From NCBI GenBank assembly GCA_023313575.1, contig JAJTTP010000004.1:1798001-1862000 (forward strand): 64,000 nucleotides of DNA, read 5' to 3'. The notes under the pieces are model-generated. The model had not been told where the DNA came from. It did no database searches and was given only the letters and a program-made list of their open reading frames with translations. Positions 1 to 10,927 of this stretch are shown piece after piece; within the stretch, counting starts at the first letter, position 1, and each line of letters begins with the position of its first letter. The position numbers and the translations under genes were made by a program. The DNA comes from Eutypella sp. D-1 (lineage: Eukaryota > Ascomycota > Sordariomycetes > Xylariales > Diatrypaceae).

Positions 1-363
1 TTGTCTAACCTCCAAGGTACGTGGAGTCTCTTTTTGATTTTACTTTTTCTTCTCAATCCAAGTGCGTTGAGTCGCTGCCCTGCTAGATATACATACGATA
101 TACATACCTAGCATCTCGCGCTAATAAAAAGAAGAAGTGGATACAGGGCTAAGTACCTGGGCAGCAACAGCTTGCCGGGTGGGAACCTTCAAGGTTTACC
201 TCCTAAGTAAGACCACATTGTACGGAGTACCACGTACTACGTAGATACTACGTACCCAGGTACAGCCGCACAACGGCACCGGCCTACCGCAGCAGCACTT
301 TAACGACTTTTAGGGTTAAGTACCTATCTACCTTACAGGTACATACCTACGACAACCACCACC
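1..363. other. Spacer / probable 5' leader and promoter, no gene seen
   Basis: No coding sequence is visible here. The stretch is rich in the short words that recur in this window's spacers: several TACCTAG/AGGTAC variants and one perfect GTACGGAGTAC near 220-230. It ends in a CCACCACC context immediately before an ATG at 364, so at least the 3' end could be the 5' untranslated leader of the transcript that may begin with the His-rich exon. Confidence 0.5.
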
Positions 364-844
364 ATGTCATCGCCGCATCTGCAGCAGATGTCGACCTTTC
401 CGGTCCAGCCAACCAACAACCAAAGAAGAGTCCGCCGGCGACACGTGCAACTCTATATGGTTCAACCTCGTTTTGACAATAACCATCTTTCTCACATGCA
501 ATCTCATAATCATCAAGGCCACACCAACAACAATAGTCAAAGCGGCTGCCACGACGACAATTACGACCATCACCACCATTACTACTATAGCCACGACCAA
601 TACTACCAACACCACCATCATCAGCATCACCACCACCACCACCAACACACGCTGGATTACGCACCTTCCTCCGATCTTCTATCCATCCTACCTCACTCGT
701 CCCCGTCATTCTCATTGCTGTCGTCGCCTTCCACCATTGATAGCAACAACAATAACGGCGGGATCGGCCACGGCGTCAGATTACCACCCAAGCCGAGTCA
801 GAATCAAATTGGGGTCGCAGTAACGAGTACCACGAGCACAACAG
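364..844 (+). CDS. Candidate distal first coding exon of the PFK2/FBPase-2 gene (His/Asn/Gln-rich)
   Basis: This is an open frame of 160 codons starting at an ATG in a strong CCACCACCATG context and ending at a perfect CAG|GTAAGT donor (845). The peptide is low complexity: His, Asn and Gln tracts at about residues 47-95, then Ser/Pro-rich sequence. If it is spliced to an acceptor at 2053 (TTCGCAG, with a GACTAAT branch-like site about 30 nt upstream), one leftover G joins AT to make GAT. The frame then runs through 17 stop-free codons into the ATG at 2107, which would give an 887-aa enzyme. I see the splice signals and the phase agreement. That this is coding rather than 5' leader is inference. 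The intron of 1209 nt would be far longer than any other in the window. Confidence 0.4.
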
Positions 845-2053
845 GTAAGTGCGAACATCATCCTTCTGTTTTTTTCATCGCCTTTTTTTATATTATTATC
901 ACATACCTTCCCCCCCCTCCTTTTCCTTCTTCGTTTATACCTCCGCTGCATTGAATGTTTCACGAGATGTGTTTCGCTTCTTTCCTCGAAAAGTTTCAAA
1001 GAAGGTTCCCGTTCCACAAATGTACCTACTGTTACTCCCTTGATCCATGGATACAATGTGAACCTTCAAGATTAGATGGTTTTTTTTTTTTTAAGCATCT
1101 GAAGGTTTCCATTTTAGGTGTGTGTGCATACGATGAGTACTTGATACGAGTATGTACCATTCAGCCGCCAATTTGGCCTGTCTTGGTACACCACCTAAAG
1201 TTAGGTGTGTGTGTACCTGCTAGGCCAGACATGTACGGATGCACCTAAACAGACATACTTCTGGAAGGTACATTACATGGGACCAGGCATGCCTACCTTA
1301 GGTAGGTACCTAGGTATCCATGGATGTGCAATGTGTGCGTCTGCCCAGGCAAGCCAGGCACTTTACGTTTACAGGTGCGGAGGCTGCCCAGGTGGTATGA
1401 AGATGGTACGGATATGGTACGGATGTGGTATGAAGTAATAGTGCCTTACTAGACTCATAACCCAATCCTGGAGAAGTATCCTTGGTACCTTTCGATTACA
1501 ACACAGCAACACCAAAAAACCACATGTGTGCTGTGCACCTCCCGCAAGTGTGTGTGCGCACCGCCGCCGACATCAATTTTAAGGTTCTGTCTGGGACAAC
1601 ACACACAGTAGTATACCTCTTGCCTCTTGCCTTGCGTGCCGTCGAGCTTTGGGTTTCTCGATGCTCGCCGAACTTTATATAATTTTCTGGTCCCTTTTTA
1701 AAAAAAAATTATACTTTGCTTTTAAATAAACTTTCCTTCGAACAGGATATTCATTTACTTATTTACCCACCTCCCCTAACCCCTTGAATCTCAAAATACC
1801 ATTCATGTTTATTTTCTCCTTTTCTCCTTACACACACATCACCTACAGTTACGTTACGCAACCTTCTTCTATACGTCAACGCCACTACTTTATACACAAA
1901 TTCACAAACGCAACGAAAAGTCCGGAACGTTTCATTGCCAACCCATTTTCTTCCGTTCTTGGGACTTTCTTTCTCTTGCGCTACCAACCGAAATCGACTT
2001 CCTTCCTACCTAGGTGGTGCTTGACTAATAAAACCAAAACCTTTAATTCGCAG
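845..2053 (+). other. Candidate 1.2-kb intron or promoter/leader upstream of PFK2/FBPase-2
   Basis: The boundaries are a CAG|GTAAGT donor at 845 and a TTCGCAG acceptor ending at 2053, with GACTAAT near 2022 as a possible branch site. Inside are a T-run near 1080, several AGGTA/TACCT-type words around 1289-1320, and a pyrimidine-rich stretch from about 1740 to 2000 of the kind common in fungal promoters. No convincing coding frame lies inside. It may be an intron in coding sequence, an intron in the 5' leader, or simply the promoter if transcription starts near 1900. Confidence 0.4.
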
Positions 2054-2106
2054 ATCTCCAACCTTCTCGTAGACAGTCGCAACAGTCTTCTTTAGCCAGA
2101 GTGGCG

Positions 2107-4457
2107 ATGACCAATCAGCGCTCCGTCGCGAATTCCAACTCCAATTCGGCCTCAACTACACCTTCGGTCCCTCAGGCCCCTCCGGCTACCCCGGTCCCTA
2201 CGATCATCGCAAAGCCCCCGCTGAATGAGCAAGCTCAGCCGTTAGAGACCCTCAGCAGGATTCCATCCGATGCTAATCTCATTCCTCCAGTTGCTCGTCC
2301 AGCACAGTATGGACTTTGGAGTGCATCACAGTTGGCTCCTGCGCGCGGCACCAAAGTAGCCACACCCAATTCTTCTCCGGATTCTGATGCTCAGTCAACC
2401 ACGGCAGCACCGCCTCATGTCTGCCTTCCCCCTCCTGCACATACTCTCGCCAATGCTCTGAAGGCTGTTAAGGATGGCGTCGCTCCTGGTATCGCACTCC
2501 ATGACCACACAGGTACTTTGGCGAGCGATTCGCCTTATGCCAAAAGCATCTCTTCGACCGCCCCGGGCTCCCCGCGCATGTAAGTGTTATTTATCGCCTC
2601 CGGGACTCCGGGAGGCGATTCCCCTTGTCATACACTTGTCATAGTATCATACCTAGGTAGTTAACATGAATTTTCTTTAAGACCACCCGTCCGACAGAAT
2701 TCTGGTGGCCAGACTCCCCGTGTGAGGCCGCATGCGACGACCCTCAACATTCCAGGCATGACGCGCTCGCTCGTCTCGCCGGACGGAAGAATTGCCGATC
2801 GAGATGTTGCGGCCAAGCTCGTCGTGATAATGGTCGGCCTCCCCGCTCGAGGCAAATCGTACATTACGAAGAAAATTAGGAGATATCTCGCCTGGCAGCA
2901 ACACAGCACTAAGATCTTCAACGTTGGAAACCGGAGACGACAGAACGTACAGGGCGTGCCGAACTCACCACAGCCGAACGGCGTGAATCCGAGAAGCGAT
3001 TATCTCGATGCGCCAACACAGGCAGCCAACATTCTCCGAAGAGAATCATCAAACAAGCTCGAACGAGTCGACTCGACAGATCAGTCGGCCAAGTTTTTTG
3101 ACCCCAACAATTCGGAAGCCGCCAAGGTACGCGAGCAGCTTGCTCTCGATACACTTCAGGAGCTGTTGGATTACCTCATCGCGGGTGGCGGCGCGGTCGG
3201 TATCCTTGACGCGACCAACAGCACCCTCCATCGACGTCAGTTGCTCTACGAGACGATCAAGGCCCGGGAGCCTAAGCTTGGTATCTTGTTCATCGAGAGT
3301 GTTTGTACGAACCCGGATGTAAGTTTCCGACAGATCGCCACCCGTTGCCATTTCATCGAAGACTAACACGTTCTAGATCCTGGAAGCCAATATGCGCCTG
3401 AAACTATCTGGGCCAGACTACAAGGACAAGGACCCCGTTCAATCGCTTGCCGATTTCCGGGAGCGCGTAAAGGCATACGAGAGTGCATACGAGCCACTCG
3501 GAGACTACGAGGAGCAGCACGGGATGCAATACATCAAGGTCAGACTAAACCCTGACGCTTTTCTTTTCTCCATCCAAATGTTTGCTGACCGTACACCAGA
3601 TGATCGATGTTGGCAAGAAGCTCACCCATTTTGGCCTGGAAGGCTTCTTGAGCAACAACATCGCACACTACCTCTCCTCGTTCAACCTGTCACCGAGGCA
3701 GATCTGGATCACCCGTCATGGGCAGTCGATCGACAATGTTCAGGGTAAAATCGGCGGTAACTCGGAGCTCACCGAGCGCGGCCATTACTACAGTCTCAAC
3801 TTGTACAGGTTCATCACGGAAAAACGTACGGAGTGGCTCGTGGACCAGAAGAACAAGATCGCCCAGTCCTCATTTCCTCCTCTGCCCGGAGACAGATCGC
3901 CACCGTATCCGGAGATGAATCGAGAGCTCGACGAGAAGAACACCTGCGTCTGGACATCAATGTTGATGCGAAGTATCCAGACCGCCGAATACTTCGAGGC
4001 CGATGAGGACTACGACGTGAAACACTGGGAGATGCTGAATGAGCTGAATGCGGGCAAGTTCGAGGGATTGTCTTACCAGCAGATTGCGCGCGATCACACG
4101 GATGAGTATCTCAAACGTCAGCAGGACAAGCTCCATTATAGTTATCCCGGTGTCGGAGGCGAGGGATACCTCCAGGTCATCAGCCGGCTCCGGGATATGG
4201 TTCGCGAGATCGAGCGTATCAAGGACCACCTTGTGATTATCGGCCACCGGTCTGTCTGCCGGGTACTGCTGGCGTATTTCATGGACCTCACCAGGGACGA
4301 CATCGCAGATCTGGATATGCCCTTGGGCATGATCTACGCTATTGAACCGAAACCGTACGGCATCGAGTTCCACGCCTATAAATATAACGAGTCCACAGCT
4401 TGGTTCGAGGAGCTACCTAACTACAAGCCCCAGAAAACAATTGATCCAAACGCCTAG
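2107..4457 (+). CDS. 6-phosphofructo-2-kinase / fructose-2,6-bisphosphatase (bifunctional)
   Basis: This enzyme makes and breaks fructose-2,6-bisphosphate, the cytosolic signal that favours glycolysis over gluconeogenesis. Join 2107-2579, 2682-3318, 3377-3538 and 3600-4457. The three introns (102, 58 and 61 nt) have GT/AG ends, the second with a CTAAC branch site, and give 709 aa. Residues 1-170 are a Ser/Pro/Ala-rich, probably disordered tail. The kinase domain carries the P-loop GLPARGKS at about 210-217, with a fungal-type insertion after GNRRRQ. The phosphatase domain begins near 455: RHGQS (R463, H464), R548, E572 in NELNAG, and H640 in IGHRSV. All the expected histidine-phosphatase residues are present, so both activities are plausible, unlike yeast Pfk26, which lacks phosphatase activity. 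The ATG at 2107 is the first in-frame ATG after the acceptor at 2053; an upstream exon at 364 could extend the protein. Confidence 0.95.
2593..2619 (+). other. Hairpin just inside the first intron of PFK2/FBPase-2
   Basis: ATCGCCTCC at 2593-2601 pairs perfectly with GGAGGCGAT at 2611-2619, with a 9-nt loop that can add two further G-C pairs. It begins 13 nt after the GTAAGT donor at 2580. The stem is seen in the sequence. Any effect on splicing of the 102-nt intron is inference. Confidence 0.6.
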
Positions 4458-7400
4458 GGTTGCAGTGCTTTTCTCTACCTCATGAACCGATCAGTCAACA
4501 CCAAACCATTTTGTAACAATATCGACACACACTTTGTACACTACCCAGGGATACGAAAAGGATGAGGGTTTGTTTTTATGAACGAAGCACGGGATACCAC
4601 AAAGACAGTTATGATTTCACATCGGGAAGGGAAGAATGGGGAACCCCTTACCCAAGGCGCAGATGAATCCTTTTTGACTACTTTTTACATCTCGGCGTTT
4701 GGAGTTGGAATTGATCCTATGAGAAATGAATGGACGGTCAAACACGAAGATTCCAACTTGGCCGCTATCTTTGGTTTGCCTTTTTTCTTTGACTCTCCTA
4801 TACGGCGGCTTCTGAATTATCATCATTTCGTCACCATGGTCGGTCGTCGGAGTTTTATCGGTTGGGGATAGGAGGAAGGATTATACCACCTAGAGCTGAA
4901 TACATACCCGGCGGGCTGTGCTCGCCTGCTCTTTTCTTTGGGGCCTTGACTCCCCGGCATAAAACGACACAATACGATGCGGCGTAGCGTGACGCGAACC
5001 GAGAATCGGCTTTGTTTGTTTTCTCTTCCCCTCTCATACGGAACGCTCGGAGCATAGATTGATATCATGGGTGGATTAATGATGACGTCGGGGGGGGAGG
5101 ACACTGTCTCAACCGGTTGTATGGTCCTGGGGCCGCTCGTTCCGGTATATCGCTATCGATCGATCAAGTCTATATATACATGGACTCGTCGCTCGACTAG
5201 ACGGAAGATAGACCAACCGACTAACTTCACTGGCCGACTTTATTGATTCATCTACCTTACCCTCCGCCGAAACTCTTTTTCTGCCTCGCTACTGCTCTCT
5301 TTCTTTCTTTTTTTCCTACTACGCTCCGCTCTTCCCACGCATACACTTTGCACGGTTTAAGACTATACAGTCACAAACAAACCACCACCCCGAGTCCGAG
5401 TTGAACGGGATCGGGGTCTCGGCAAAGAAAAGCGGTGATGAGATAAGCCGCTGCTGGGGGGGTTAGATAGATCCAGAGGGCTGGCTGCGTTGTGTGGAAT
5501 ATAGAGTAAAAAAGTAGACAGACAGACTATGTAGACTAGAGTTATAGCCCAGAACACTCAGCTTAGACTTTCCGTACATAACATAACGTACGTAGTAATG
5601 TGAGAAGAGGAAGTGAAGAGATGTGGATGTATGTACGCTTGTGTGTGTATGTCTGTGTGATAGAAGAAGTCGAGATGGATTCATCAGGTAGTTGATTTTG
5701 CATCATAGATGAATGAGTTTCATGTGGGTGCGTGTATAAGTAAGTACTTGCTTGTTGTGTACGTAGGCAGACAGATAAATAAGACACCTACATGCGTAAG
5801 TACGTACGAGATTAATCCCAGCTCCCCCTGAGAACAACCCTAAGGGCCTATCCATCTATGCATCTATATGTCCCACGTCTCTCCTTGCGCGGATGTGTGG
5901 ATGTGTCCCGTCTTGTCTTGTCCTGTTCGACCTCATCTGATCTAAATTCCGAATTCTCTTCATGAAAAAAAGGCTTTGATCAGATCAGATCAGATCTGAC
6001 TCATTCTCTGTTGTTGCCCTGAGGTCCTACCGGTTACACCACGTACGCACATTGCATTACTCTCGTCTTGTATAATGAATGCGTATGTGTAGGAATATCT
6101 AGATGTTCACGGAAATATGTATGTATAGGCTGTATGCTCTGTCTATATCGAAACTCTAAGTGTTTGCATTTCCACAACAGGTATCCGCATCGACAGGGAC
6201 CCTCTCTCTCCTCCGGCGGTCCCGGTGGGCTAGCGGGGCATACAATTATAGAAGTATGCTACGGTCGTATAAAGTGTCGTAGCTATCATGAGGAGTTAGG
6301 AAGATCTCCTCGCTAAGGTGATATAAAACGTTGGATATACGCATAGTTGGTAACCCCAACCGCACCCCCTCATTCATCTTCCCTTCTTCCCCTTGGTCGA
6401 TGAGAAACGAGGCCTGGTAAGAGCACAAGCACGTGCTTTGGTGTAGTATAGATCAGCGGCGGTAGACCTCTACGTAAGCCATTCATTGAGAGGCGACAGG
6501 TATACATAGTCTCGTATACTCCACGCCGGTTTAAGCTCGGTGCCTTGTGTGTAGGAGAACCTGTTTTGAGTGAGAATGCGCCAGGGAGCGGCATGGTAAG
6601 GAAGGGAGAGGGCGGGGATAAGTCAGCATAAGCAAGGGAACGAGAAACTTAATAGAACGATGTTGTTTTCATAGATGGACACACGTTCGTGGGGGGATAA
6701 GGTCGCGGATAGCCTACCACTACTCACTTATAACTAATAGGAGTTTTTATACGCGAAAACCACCTCCTTCACATCACTATGCCTCTGCCCTCGTTTCTAC
6801 TCTTCTATCGCTACTGTGCTCTGCTTTCGTCTTGATTGTTCGCTTCGCAAGGCGGATGAGTGGGTATGCTGCTTTGAAGCACTCACTCAATCTGAGAGGG
6901 TGCCTCGTCATGAGGCCATCGTCTCAAGTCTATAGGTGCGAACTCCACTTCCGTACGCTGGACAGATAGGAAGCTAATCTCAAACTTAATTTGGTCAGCA
7001 ACCCCGATTCTCAAGCGAGCAAAGTGCAAGTCCTAGCTGGCTCCAACCCAAGATCCAGGCCGAGCGCCAGGGGCTGAGCGGGTCCCATATGTCCCGTGTG
7101 GCCCCTACGCGTGACACCGAAGTGGACGTTATCAGAGACAAAGCGAGCGAGCAAGTGATGATAGAGGAGATTCCCAAGGCATGGGTTATCTCAAGTTTTG
7201 ATAATGGCTCACTTACATCCTGAGCGTTCAGGGTTATGGAGACTACATATCTGCATATGTGTTCCCTGTGGATCGGCCCACACACTGCGTAACATCCAGG
7301 GCCGCATTTACCGGTAGATGTCCAAGGATCGCCATAGTACCAGAGATGGGCCTGCACCAACTTTGAGAACGAGATCCATTAACAGATATGAACTCCTGCC

Positions 7401-7619
7401 TAAGTTAAGGCGTACGGGGTGGTGGATACGAATTCGTTAGCACATAGTAAATAAAATGGTGCGACATCTGTGGTCTGTAACCAGTAAAAGCAATTGTATA
7501 TAAATGATTCATAACCCATCATGACCGTGACCTCCCTTTATATCTATTCCTACACGTTTATATAAGTACTTCCCCAAGAAACCCCCATGAGCCACCCACT
7601 TGTCTTTACATGAGCCCCT
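4458..7619. other. Spacer between PFK2/FBPase-2 and the terpene cyclase, no gene seen
   Basis: This 3.2-kb stretch lies downstream of both flanking genes, so it holds two 3' ends. I see only short frames in conflicting phases. Notable content: a TCTATATATACA segment near 5170, a pyrimidine-rich run at 5265-5340, GT/ATGT-rich simple sequence at 5620-5780, and a short tandem GATCA run near 5970-5995. No transposon ends or protein similarity could be recognised. Confidence 0.6.
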
Positions 7620-8796
7620 TCAGTTGCCGTTGGATATGTAGCGGTGGGTGATCTTGCTCCAGGCCTCGTTGCCGCTCATCTGGCACTCAAGGCCCTTGAG
7701 GTAGAGGCGGAGCTTTTCGATGCTCTCGTCGTCACTGCCGGCCGCAGCGGCGGAGCGGAGCACTGTCTCGGTGAGCTGCCCGTGCCGGGTCTCGTACTCG
7801 CGGCTTATGTGAGCGAGCATGCGCTTGGCGCCCATCTCCGAGAGCCCGATCTCGCTAGCCAGGATCGTCACCGAGTTGCACAGCACGCCGCCCTCTCGGT
7901 CCAGCGTCTCCGACGCCAGGACCTCCTTCTCAAAACTCCACACATCGTTCAGCGCCGTCAGCTGCCGCGAGGCGTTGCTGTCCGCCAGTTGCACCAGCTC
8001 TTGCTCCTTGTCCGTCAGCTGGATCGCCATCCCGAACCGCATCAGCGCGTTGAGGATCCTGTGCGAGCGGGCGGGGCATTAGCTGGCTTATCTTCAAAAG
8101 GGTGGGGGGTTGGAGGATTATATATATATATATGTATATATGTATATATATGGGCAGTCGGGTGAAGTTGGGGCACGTGAGAGAGTTTACTTACGCCTTT
8201 CCGATGTCCCGCTCCCTGTACTCAAGATACTCCCCGATCGACATCTTGGTTAGTCTGACCTTGTCCGTCTGGGCCACCATGAGCTCATAGACTGGGTCTA
8301 GCATCGCGTCCGTCATCTCCCGGTCATGCGCCCGCATGGCCGGCCACAGATCGTGAAAGACACGCTCCGCAGCAACGGACCGGTCCGGCCCAGCCTTGCC
8401 CCGGGCGATCAGCATCAGCTTGTCGCAGTACGCTCGCCCGGCCTCGAAGGACATGTACTCCAGGACATCTGCGGCGGAGGAGACGGTGTTAGCTGGGAGT
8501 ACGCAGCACCACAACTAGGGGGGTCGAAGCTATATATTGCCCCGAGAGTGATTGTAAGGCTCACCATCGATCAAGAATAACACCGTTAGAAGCCGGCATG
8601 CAAATTCCATGCGATCATCCTTGCAGAGCGGAAAGCACATGCATGTACCGCGGGGGAACGCGGAGAGGATGTACTTCTGGCGGCTCTTCTCGTCCGGGAA
8701 GTCCCATTCCTTGAGCATGTACTCATTGACGGTGGCCTCGATCTGGTCGACCAGTGGGTGGCACTTAGCCACGAGGTTTGACGGAGGCCAGTACAT
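7620..8796 (-). CDS. Sesquiterpene cyclase, aristolochene synthase family (class I terpene synthase)
   Basis: A predicted cytosolic enzyme that ionises farnesyl diphosphate with Mg2+ and cyclises it to a sesquiterpene. Join (minus) 8796-8565, 8468-8195 and 8058-7620; introns are 96 and 136 nt, the first with a GCTAAC branch site. The product is 314 aa, the usual length for this family. The metal motif DDVLE lies at residues 77-81, its second Asp codon being rebuilt exactly across intron 1. The second metal motif NDVWSFEKE lies at 206-214 (N206, S210, E214). YLEYRERDIG lies just before intron 2, and the conserved RY pair at 308-309 near the C-terminus. CHPLV near residue 12 matches the family's N-terminal start region. 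All key residues are intact. The product cannot be told from sequence; aristolochene or another bicyclic sesquiterpene is possible. No P450, transporter or regulator gene lies beside it. Confidence 0.94.
8100..8155. repeat. TA-rich simple repeat inside intron 2 of the terpene cyclase
   Basis: A run of TATATA/TGTATATA units sits in the 136-nt second intron, between the coding ends at 8058 and 8195. It makes this the longest intron of the gene. It is ordinary microsatellite sequence and a likely place for length variation between strains. Confidence 0.7.
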
Positions 8797-8798
8797 AT

Positions 8799-8933
8799 TT
8801 ATTTGAGACAGGGGATGTCTGCAGGCGTGACAACAAGGTGCGAGAAGCAGTGGGAAAAAAAGAGAGGGCAAAGGGCTATCTGACGTGGAACACAGGCACA
8901 AAACCGGGTAGATGTTTGCCAATATATGGACAT
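8799..8933 (-). CDS. Upstream ORF (44 codons) in the terpene cyclase leader
   Basis: On the minus strand an ATG at 8933 opens a 44-codon frame whose TAA (8801-8799) ends two bases before the cyclase ATG at 8796. A TATA box at 8983-8990 predicts transcription from about 8950, which would make this the first AUG on the mRNA. The peptide is Cys/Phe/Leu-rich and unlike any family I know. If translated, it would limit cyclase synthesis to ribosomes that reinitiate. A leader intron, or a start site downstream of 8933, would remove it. Confidence 0.35.
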   Translation of the reverse strand: MSIYWQTSTRFCACVPRQIALCPLFFSHCFSHLVVTPADIPCLK

Positions 8934-8982
8934 GAACTGGACGTCTATAGTTCGAAGGATACAGGCAGGTGGCTAGAGCTCT

Positions 8983-8990
8983 CTTATATA
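8983..8990 (-). promoter_or_regulatory. TATA box of the terpene cyclase gene
   Basis: TATATAAG read on the minus strand lies 187 nt upstream of the chosen cyclase ATG (8796) and about 50 nt upstream of the ATG of the short upstream ORF. The match and orientation are good. Use as the core promoter is inferred. Confidence 0.5.
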
Positions 8991-8999
8991 GAGAAGAGC

Positions 9000-10003
9000 C
9001 CTGCCTCCTCCCATCGGCCGCCTGCCCCGTTGGCTATTCATGTTTAGAAGGCTGCCTGCCTACCTAGAATTATGACTAGAGACGCATGCAGGCGATTTCG
9101 AACCTCGCGTTAGTTGTCTTCACTTCGTGCTGCCTGCCAGGATCTTCATCACTAGTGGGTTTACTATAACCACTATATTCTGCGACGGTACTAGGCATGT
9201 ACACGCACAACTCATTTTCTATGGGAAGCGACATAATCTCACCCTCGTTCTGGTTGCCGCTATCTTGCATCTTATTTACCCTGAAGTCCACTCCTTGGGT
9301 ATCGTTACATAAGGAACCCGTGGCGAGATGCACGCTTCTCACGGCGGAATCTGCAAGGCTCTTCCCCATCTGCCCATGTGCAAGGTATAATTTACAGGGC
9401 CAGAACGGAGAACTATGGGGGGCCAATGCGACCTAGCTGCGGCGCGCATCCTCATCTTGAATGTGTCTGTGCATACTAAGAATACGGGACCGGCACCATG
9501 GCCCAGCTATCGCTTATATGCACGTCTTTCGTCACCTAATAATCCCCGGCCCTGGGCAGCGAGTATGCAGCAGACTAGTCTTTGTTCTCATTCACACCGC
9601 TACGGTACCTCCCGAACAACAGACACATGGTAGACGGGCCGTCGTAGAAGATTAGAAGGCCCCCGGTGGAAGAAGTTTGCGAGGGATAAAAAAGAGCGAC
9701 AAAAAGACTGACGATACCATAATCGCGGGAAATTTTTGATCACGACAGGGGATCCACCCACCCTCACTGTTGCATCAGGCCATCCACTAGCTAGCTACAA
9801 CTCTATTATCATGTAGGTGGTCAGCAACTGCAGGGAAAAAATGATATGAATAAAACCCGTCCCCGCGGCCAAGACTGCTTATCACGCAGGGTCTATTGAG
9901 GAATAGCGGATTATACGGTTTGCCCCGGCCCCACTACCCATATGTAGGAAAGATCGTGACAGCGTCAACTTTGTGCTACCAGCGACGATAAAAGCGTGGC
10001 GTA
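9000..10003. other. Terpene cyclase upstream region, no gene seen
   Basis: About 1 kb upstream of the cyclase promoter. Only short frames occur, none with recognisable content. A tRNA-like T-arm word near 9092-9108 was checked and not supported. This is the likely regulatory region of the cyclase. Confidence 0.5.
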
Positions 10004-10168
10004 ATGAACCCCTTGATTGGGTACACAAGGAATCAATACAAGCCAGAAGATGTCAGAGAAACGTTCACCCTCCTTGATGCCAGTCATGTCAACCTTCTAG
10101 TAAGAGACTACTCGGGTCCGATGAGCCTATCTCCCCCCAATCCCTTGATTGCTGCAGCCTATCGGTAG
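10004..10168 (+). CDS. Small ORF (54 aa) with coding-like composition, unknown
   Basis: An ATG at 10004 opens a 54-codon frame ending in TAG at 10166-10168. The peptide is balanced in composition (it contains VRETFTLLDASHVNLLVRDY) and is not low complexity, unlike most frames in this spacer. A second open frame, shifted by one base, overlaps its end and runs to 10860. Together they may be remnants of one gene broken by a frameshift, a chance small ORF, or a real short exon. I recognise no family. Confidence 0.25.
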   Translation: MNPLIGYTRNQYKPEDVRETFTLLDASHVNLLVRDYSGPMSLSPPNPLIAAAYR

Positions 10169-10860
10169 ATTCTTACAGGCGGACCGTGCCGAACGGGATC
10201 GACACGCCTCACGGCGGCATGATAATCCTCTCCTTCCTCCTGGCCATACTGCTCGAGTGCGGCGTGGGGCCCTTGGACGGTTCCTGCGCGGCGATATTGG
10301 AACACCGCGTCGGCGATCCCCCCGTCCTATACCGTCGCGGACTTTCCTCACGGAGATTGGTCACTGAGGTGGCCAAAACCGTCATTACACGTTCCATTGG
10401 TAGGAATATATCCCTGAGCGATCAAGCCAAATTGCCATTGACACGTCAATGCCTCATCCTGGAACTTCTAGCATGTCACTTCGACGAAGAGAGACTGACG
10501 TCGCACGCGCCTACCCCCCTATCCCGGCGCCCAAGCCCAATGTCAATGTCAATGCCGTTCTGGAGCCACCCTTTACACTTCTCTCGTCAGCGTCGCCTGA
10601 GTAGTGGAACGATCGTGAGCCAGGAAGGACGAGCGAGTAGGCGGGGTCGCGACGTGCTGGAGGCCAGCGCGCAGATTCTCCTAGTCAAGTTCTCGCGAGG
10701 GCAATGGGCCGCGGGGGGGCTGCTCTCGTCAGGGTCTTCCGAGGTATATCGCTGGTTTCGGCATCGCCAGTTCGGAGCCGGCTGGGCGGAGGATGAGGTG
10801 ATCGCCTGGCAAACGATGCAGATGTGTCTCGCCCGGCGAACCCCCCACGGCACCGCGTAG
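10141..10860 (+). pseudogene. Possible gene remnant, stop-free frame following the 54-aa ORF
   Basis: The frame is open from about 10141 to the stop at 10858-10860 and holds a hydrophobic stretch (MIILSFLLAILL) that could be a membrane segment. It has no clear start codon: the first in-frame candidates are GTG at 10186 and ATG at 10219. Composition in the second half is Arg/Ser-rich, with overlapping open frames on the other strand, as expected for GC-rich non-coding DNA. I regard it as a relic or chance frame. Confidence 0.18.
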
Positions 10861-10927
10861 CCAAGGTAGCGCCATAGCCTTGCGAGGCGATCAGGTACTT
10901 AAAAAAACAAGCAATTGTGGCTTGAGC

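Noticed and set aside
9092..9108. tRNA T-arm-like word GGTTCGAA on the minus strand
   Set aside because: The flanking stem is imperfect and I could not find a matching D-arm, anticodon arm or acceptor stem upstream at the right spacing.
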